A stretch of DNA of 32,930 bases from NCBI GenBank assembly GCA_947175175.1, contig CAMWLV010000028.1, positions 1 through 32,930 of the forward strand, in the 5' to 3' direction. The notes below the pieces were generated by a model that worked only from the letters and a program-made list of their open reading frames with translations, did not search any database and was not told the origin of the DNA. Numbering within the stretch: the first letter of the stretch is position 1; every line of letters begins with the position of its first letter. Positions 30,378 to 32,930 of this stretch are shown here, piece after piece. The translations under genes and the position numbers were made by a program. The DNA comes from an uncultured Lachnospiraceae bacterium (lineage in GTDB: Bacteria; Bacillota; Clostridia; Lachnospirales; Lachnospiraceae).

Positions 30378-31511
30378 TCACATTCCAATCATGGCCGTAA
30401 ACTCTGCCATCATCTCAGAAATCTTAATCTGCTGTGGACAGACCTGTTCACAGCCTTTGCATCCGACACAATTTGCCGGGCGTTTTTCCTCTGGCATGCT
30501 GCCGACCGCCATTGGCGCTATAAAGCCGCCACCTGAAAGCTTGTGCTCATTATACAGGGCAATCAATTCCGGAATAGGAAGCTTCCTGGGACAATGGCTG
30601 GTGCAGTAATGACAAGCCGTACAGGGCAGTCCGCCCTTTTGGGTTTCGGCATCCACACACTTGACGAGCGTGTTCCATTCTTCCTCACTCAGGGGTGCAT
30701 CTGCTTCGTATGTAGCAATATTTGCCTTGAGCTGATCCATCGTGGACATCCCAGACAGAACCATCGTCACACCTGGAATGCTCTGCAGAAAGCGGAACGC
30801 CCAGCCGGGAACCGTTTCTTCTGGACGCATTTTCTGCATTGCAGCAGTCAGTTCCTCGGAGGCATTCGCCAGCTTGCCGCCCCGCAGAGGCTCCATAACC
30901 CACACGGGGATATTTGCTTTATTAAGCAGAGCCACCTTCTCCTGTGCATTCTGAAAATGCCAGTCCATATAGTTGATCTGGAGCTGGCAGAACTCCATAT
31001 GCTGTCCATACGCGTCCAGAAACCGCTGAATGACCTCAACACTGCCATGCGATGAAAACCCAAGATGGCGGATTCGCCCGTTTTCTTTCTGCTTTAAAAG
31101 ATATGCTAAAATGCCATACTCCGGGTTGAGATAGGCATCGATATTCCCTTCGTAAACATTGTGAAATAAATAAAAGTCAAAGTACGTCGTCTGACATTTC
31201 TCAAGCTGTTTTTCAAAGATTTCCTCCACCTTATCCATATTCGAAAGATCATACCCTGGAAATTTACTGGCAAGATAATAGCTATCCCTTGGATATCTGT
31301 TCAGATATTTACCGGCCACAAGCTCCGAATTGCCGTCATGATACCCCCATGCCGTGTCAAAATAGTTGATACCATTCTGATATGCATAGTCGATCATCTC
31401 TGCCGCCGCAGCCTCATCAACTGAACTGTCGTCACCGCCAATCACAGGCAGACGCATCATGCCAAGCCCCAAACCGGAAAGTTGTAAATCCTGAAATTTT
31501 CTGTAGATCAT
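30378..31511 (-). CDS. aldo/keto reductase with C-terminal 4Fe-4S domain
   Basis: The 377-residue protein has an aldo/keto reductase barrel: SGLGLGMMRLP, NYFDTAWGYHDGNSE with the catalytic Asp and Tyr, and YLASKFPG with the catalytic Lys. A C-terminal iron-sulfur part has CTACHYCTSHCP and CVGCKGCEQVCP, two CxxCxxC..CP motifs for 4Fe-4S clusters. Such fusions are common in anaerobes and link NAD(P)H or ferredoxin to a carbonyl substrate that is not known here. ATG 31511 has AAAGGAGG 9 bases upstream. It is 27 bases downstream of a MerR gene, which is probably its regulator. Confidence 0.93.
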   Translation of the reverse strand: MIYRKFQDLQLSGLGLGMMRLPVIGGDDSSVDEAAAAEMIDYAYQNGINYFDTAWGYHDGNSELVAGKYLNRYPRDSYYLASKFPGYDLSNMDKVEEIFEKQLEKCQTTYFDFYLFHNVYEGNIDAYLNPEYGILAYLLKQKENGRIRHLGFSSHGSVEVIQRFLDAYGQHMEFCQLQINYMDWHFQNAQEKVALLNKANIPVWVMEPLRGGKLANASEELTAAMQKMRPEETVPGWAFRFLQSIPGVTMVLSGMSTMDQLKANIATYEADAPLSEEEWNTLVKCVDAETQKGGLPCTACHYCTSHCPRKLPIPELIALYNEHKLSGGGFIAPMAVGSMPEEKRPANCVGCKGCEQVCPQQIKISEMMAEFTAMIGM

Positions 31512-31538
31512 AGATCAAATCCTCCTTTTAGATAAATA

Positions 31539-31982
31539 TTATACTTTTTCTTCTGAGATATTCTCTTCACACGCAGCCATTTCAGTCTCTGGTTCCAAAG
31601 AAAATGTTCTATCCCAGACAAGTTCTCCCGTCTCCACAGCGGTCTCATACCGCTCAATCTTGTATTCAAGACGCTCCAATTCCCTCTGGCATTTTTCAAT
31701 TTGCTTTACAATACCATCGCGAACCTCTCGCAACAGATCGCGCCGCGCCAAAAAGGTTTCGTCTCCCTGCTGGCACAGCTTCATATATTCAACGACCATC
31801 TCCACCGGGACACCGGCATTGCGCATACATATGGCATTCTCCACACAGGCAATATCCTGATCCGTATAATCCCGAATATTGTTTTTGGTTCGATGTACTG
31901 CTGGTATGACTCCCACCCTTTCGTAGTATCGGAGTGTATCCTGAGAAATGCGATACTTCTCGCACACTTCCTTAATTGTCAT
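31539..31982 (-). CDS. MerR family transcriptional regulator
   Basis: The 147-residue protein has an N-terminal MerR helix-turn-helix (MTIKEVCEKYRISQDTLRYY, then GVIPAVHRTKNNIRDYTDQD). A long coiled-coil dimer helix follows (about 82-120, rich in Glu/Arg: LLREVRDGIVKQIEKCQREL), then a short acidic tail. It is of the general stress/organic-ligand kind; no metal-binding Cys motif is seen. The start is ATG 31982, since AGGAGG lies 8 bases upstream; a GTG three codons earlier is too close to that site. A family B repeat begins just before its ribosome binding site, so its promoter must lie in or beyond the repeat. Confidence 0.92.
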   Translation of the reverse strand: MTIKEVCEKYRISQDTLRYYERVGVIPAVHRTKNNIRDYTDQDIACVENAICMRNAGVPVEMVVEYMKLCQQGDETFLARRDLLREVRDGIVKQIEKCQRELERLEYKIERYETAVETGELVWDRTFSLEPETEMAACEENISEEKV

Positions 31983-31998
31983 GCTCGTCACCTCCTAT

Positions 31999-32152
31999 GG
32001 AACTGTTAAGAATTAACTTTGCATATGACGCAGGATAAATCTTTTTATGCAAGGCGGAGGAATGAGGCGTACTGGGGTACGCCGATTGACGACAACGCGG
32101 CATAAGAAGATTTAGACAAGTCAGATGTAAAGATTAATTCTTTAACAGTTCC
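31999..32152. mobile_element. 154-bp MITE-like inverted-repeat element (family B)
   Basis: The ends are 19-20-base inverted copies: GGAACTGTTAAGAATTAAC at 31999-32017, and its reverse complement with one extra base and one change at 32132-32152. Inside is a perfect hairpin GGCGTAC-TGGG-GTACGCC (32066-32083). There is no coding frame. A second copy begins at 32879. A target-site duplication is not clear. It could be a non-autonomous transposable element or a structured repeat RNA. Confidence 0.7.
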
Positions 32153-32237
32153 TAACTACAGCACGTTTCCATCATATGCTGGAATAATCCCATTATACAG
32201 GCTGGAGTGAACTCAAAGTCAAGTGTTTTTTGTCTTA

Positions 32238-32287
32238 TTGACATCATTTTCGAAACATACTATAATATTTTTATTACATACGTAATA
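32238..32287 (+). promoter_or_regulatory. consensus promoter with MecI/BlaI-like operator
   Basis: TTGACA (32238-32243) and TATAAT (32261-32266) are exactly 17 bases apart, a perfect consensus. TATTACATACGTAATA (32272-32287) follows directly and matches the known staphylococcal MecI/BlaI operator form TACTACATATGTAGTA at most positions. Autorepression by the BlaI-type gene downstream is expected. Confidence 0.8.
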
Positions 32288-32305
32288 CTTAATAGGGGGA
32301 AAATC

Positions 32306-32677
32306 ATGAAACCATTGCCGCAAATATCAGAAGCCGAGTATGAAGTCATGCGGATCATCTGGAAATATGCGCCGATCAGCACAAATGAAATCGTCGAAAA
32401 GCTGGCGGCTGTTACTTCCTGGAATCCCAAAACAATCCAGACCTTAATAAAGCGTCTAGTGATAAAACATGCCATCACTTACGAAAAAGAGAGCCGTATG
32501 TTTGTCTACTCGCCATTAGTCGAAGAGCGCGAATACATCAGCCAGGAAAGCAATACTTTCTTAAAAAAATATTATGACGGAAATATTGCCACCATGCTGT
32601 CCGCATATCTGGATAATGACAAACTGTCTGAATCAGAAATAGACGATCTGCGCAAGCTTCTCGAGAAAAAATCATAA
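32306..32677 (+). CDS. BlaI/MecI family repressor (no M56 partner)
   Basis: The 123-residue protein is a complete BlaI/MecI-type repressor: QISEAEYEVMRIIWKYAPIS, the recognition region NPKTIQTLIKRLVIKHAITY, the wing ESRMFVYSPLV, and a C-terminal dimerisation arm with LRKLLEKKS. The start is ATG 32306 with AGGGGGAAA upstream; the frame is open to 32207 but that part lies over the promoter. Unlike the gene at 10976 it is not followed by an M56 sensor, only by a 43-codon remnant and a repeat. It either lost its partner, or works with a sensor elsewhere, or the sensor lies beyond the window. Confidence 0.9.
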   Translation: MKPLPQISEAEYEVMRIIWKYAPISTNEIVEKLAAVTSWNPKTIQTLIKRLVIKHAITYEKESRMFVYSPLVEEREYISQESNTFLKKYYDGNIATMLSAYLDNDKLSESEIDDLRKLLEKKS

Positions 32678-32693
32678 CAGAAATAAAAGATAT

Positions 32694-32825
32694 GTGCTGA
32701 ATCAGATCTATATGCTGCAAGACGATCATGAAGCGGCAGATTACAATGCAGAGCAGGTGATTTGCTTAAGAGCATTCCCACACATTAAAATGATATTGGG
32801 AGAAATATTTGAGGGTGTAGATTAA
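32694..32825 (+). pseudogene. 43-codon remnant after the BlaI-type gene
   Basis: A frame from GTG 32694 to TAA 32823-32825 reads VLNQIYMLQDDHEAADYNAE and AEQVICLRAFPHIKMILGEI. It looks like the end of a real protein but has no ribosome binding site and no hydrophobic segment that would fit an M56 sensor. Family unknown. Confidence 0.35.
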
Positions 32826-32878
32826 GAAATATTTTGGAAAGAGAAAGTGACAAGTGAAATGGTTCAGCATGCTAATAA

Positions 32879-32930
32879 GGAACTGTTAATAAATTACTCA
32901 TGACAATGCCAAGCCGGCTTCTGCGAAGCT
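32879..32930. repeat. family B repeat, partial at window end
   Basis: GGAACTGTTAATAAATTAC (32879-32897) matches the end of the element at 31999 with a few changes. The remaining 33 bases do not match the inside of that element, so this is a variant or a related repeat cut by the window edge. Confidence 0.45.

Overview
The window looks like chromosomal DNA of a gut-type Clostridia, most likely Lachnospiraceae. This rests on gene content and signals, not on a marker gene. Genes start with AGGAGG-type ribosome binding sites and sigma-A promoters of the TTGACA/TATAAT type. There is a CIRCE element and BlaI/M56, PadR, WYL and XRE regulators. CstA, ThrH and AAA-ATPase/PD-(D/E)XK families are of the kinds common in that group. 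No rRNA, tRNA, CRISPR array, phage block or intact transposase was seen.

Layout. 1-4.1 kb: a MarR-TauE/SafE exporter operon on the minus strand, a divergent ABC-F ATPase with a long structured leader, and a convergent ThrH-type phosphatase whose 3' end overlaps the ABC-F gene. 4.1-6.7 kb: a PadR / DUF1700-like / DUF4097 envelope-stress-type operon with a PadR-like operator. 7.2-10.4 kb: an FAD-dependent dehydrogenase, a peptide deformylase coupled to a YunG-like protein, and an Hsp20 gene under a CIRCE operator. 10.5-14.4 kb: a BlaI repressor, an M56 (BlaR1-like) membrane sensor without a penicillin-binding domain, and a lipoprotein, behind a promoter carrying two identical-arm dyads. 14.4-16.0 kb: an AAA-ATPase-like/PD-(D/E)XK gene.

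16.6-20.6 kb is the most unusual part. One promoter drives a 21-residue ORF with a strong ribosome binding site, then a receiver domain fused through a coiled coil to a small (p)ppGpp-synthetase domain, then a lipoprotein of unknown function. A second lipoprotein, with an alpha/beta-hydrolase domain and a PsbP-like tail, follows from its own promoter. 20.8-24.0 kb: an XRE repressor fused to a beta-solenoid-like tail, a small cytoplasmic protein and a CstA transporter. 24.0-27.2 kb: a GNAT-WYL pair and an ArsR-type regulator with a large C-terminal domain. 27.2-32.0 kb: UppP, a patatin-like lipase coupled to an aminotransferase, and a MerR-aldo/keto reductase operon. 32.2 kb to the end: a second BlaI repressor with no M56 partner.

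Spacers hold decayed coding fragments (about 1.5, 7.0, 10.6, 16.3, 25.8 and 32.7 kb) and two families of short inverted-repeat elements, one with TIR consensus near GGAACTGTAGAAAAATAAC and one near GGAACTGTTAAGAATTAAC. Many genes pair a one-component regulator with a membrane or envelope effector, so the region reads as a set of independent sensing modules rather than one pathway.
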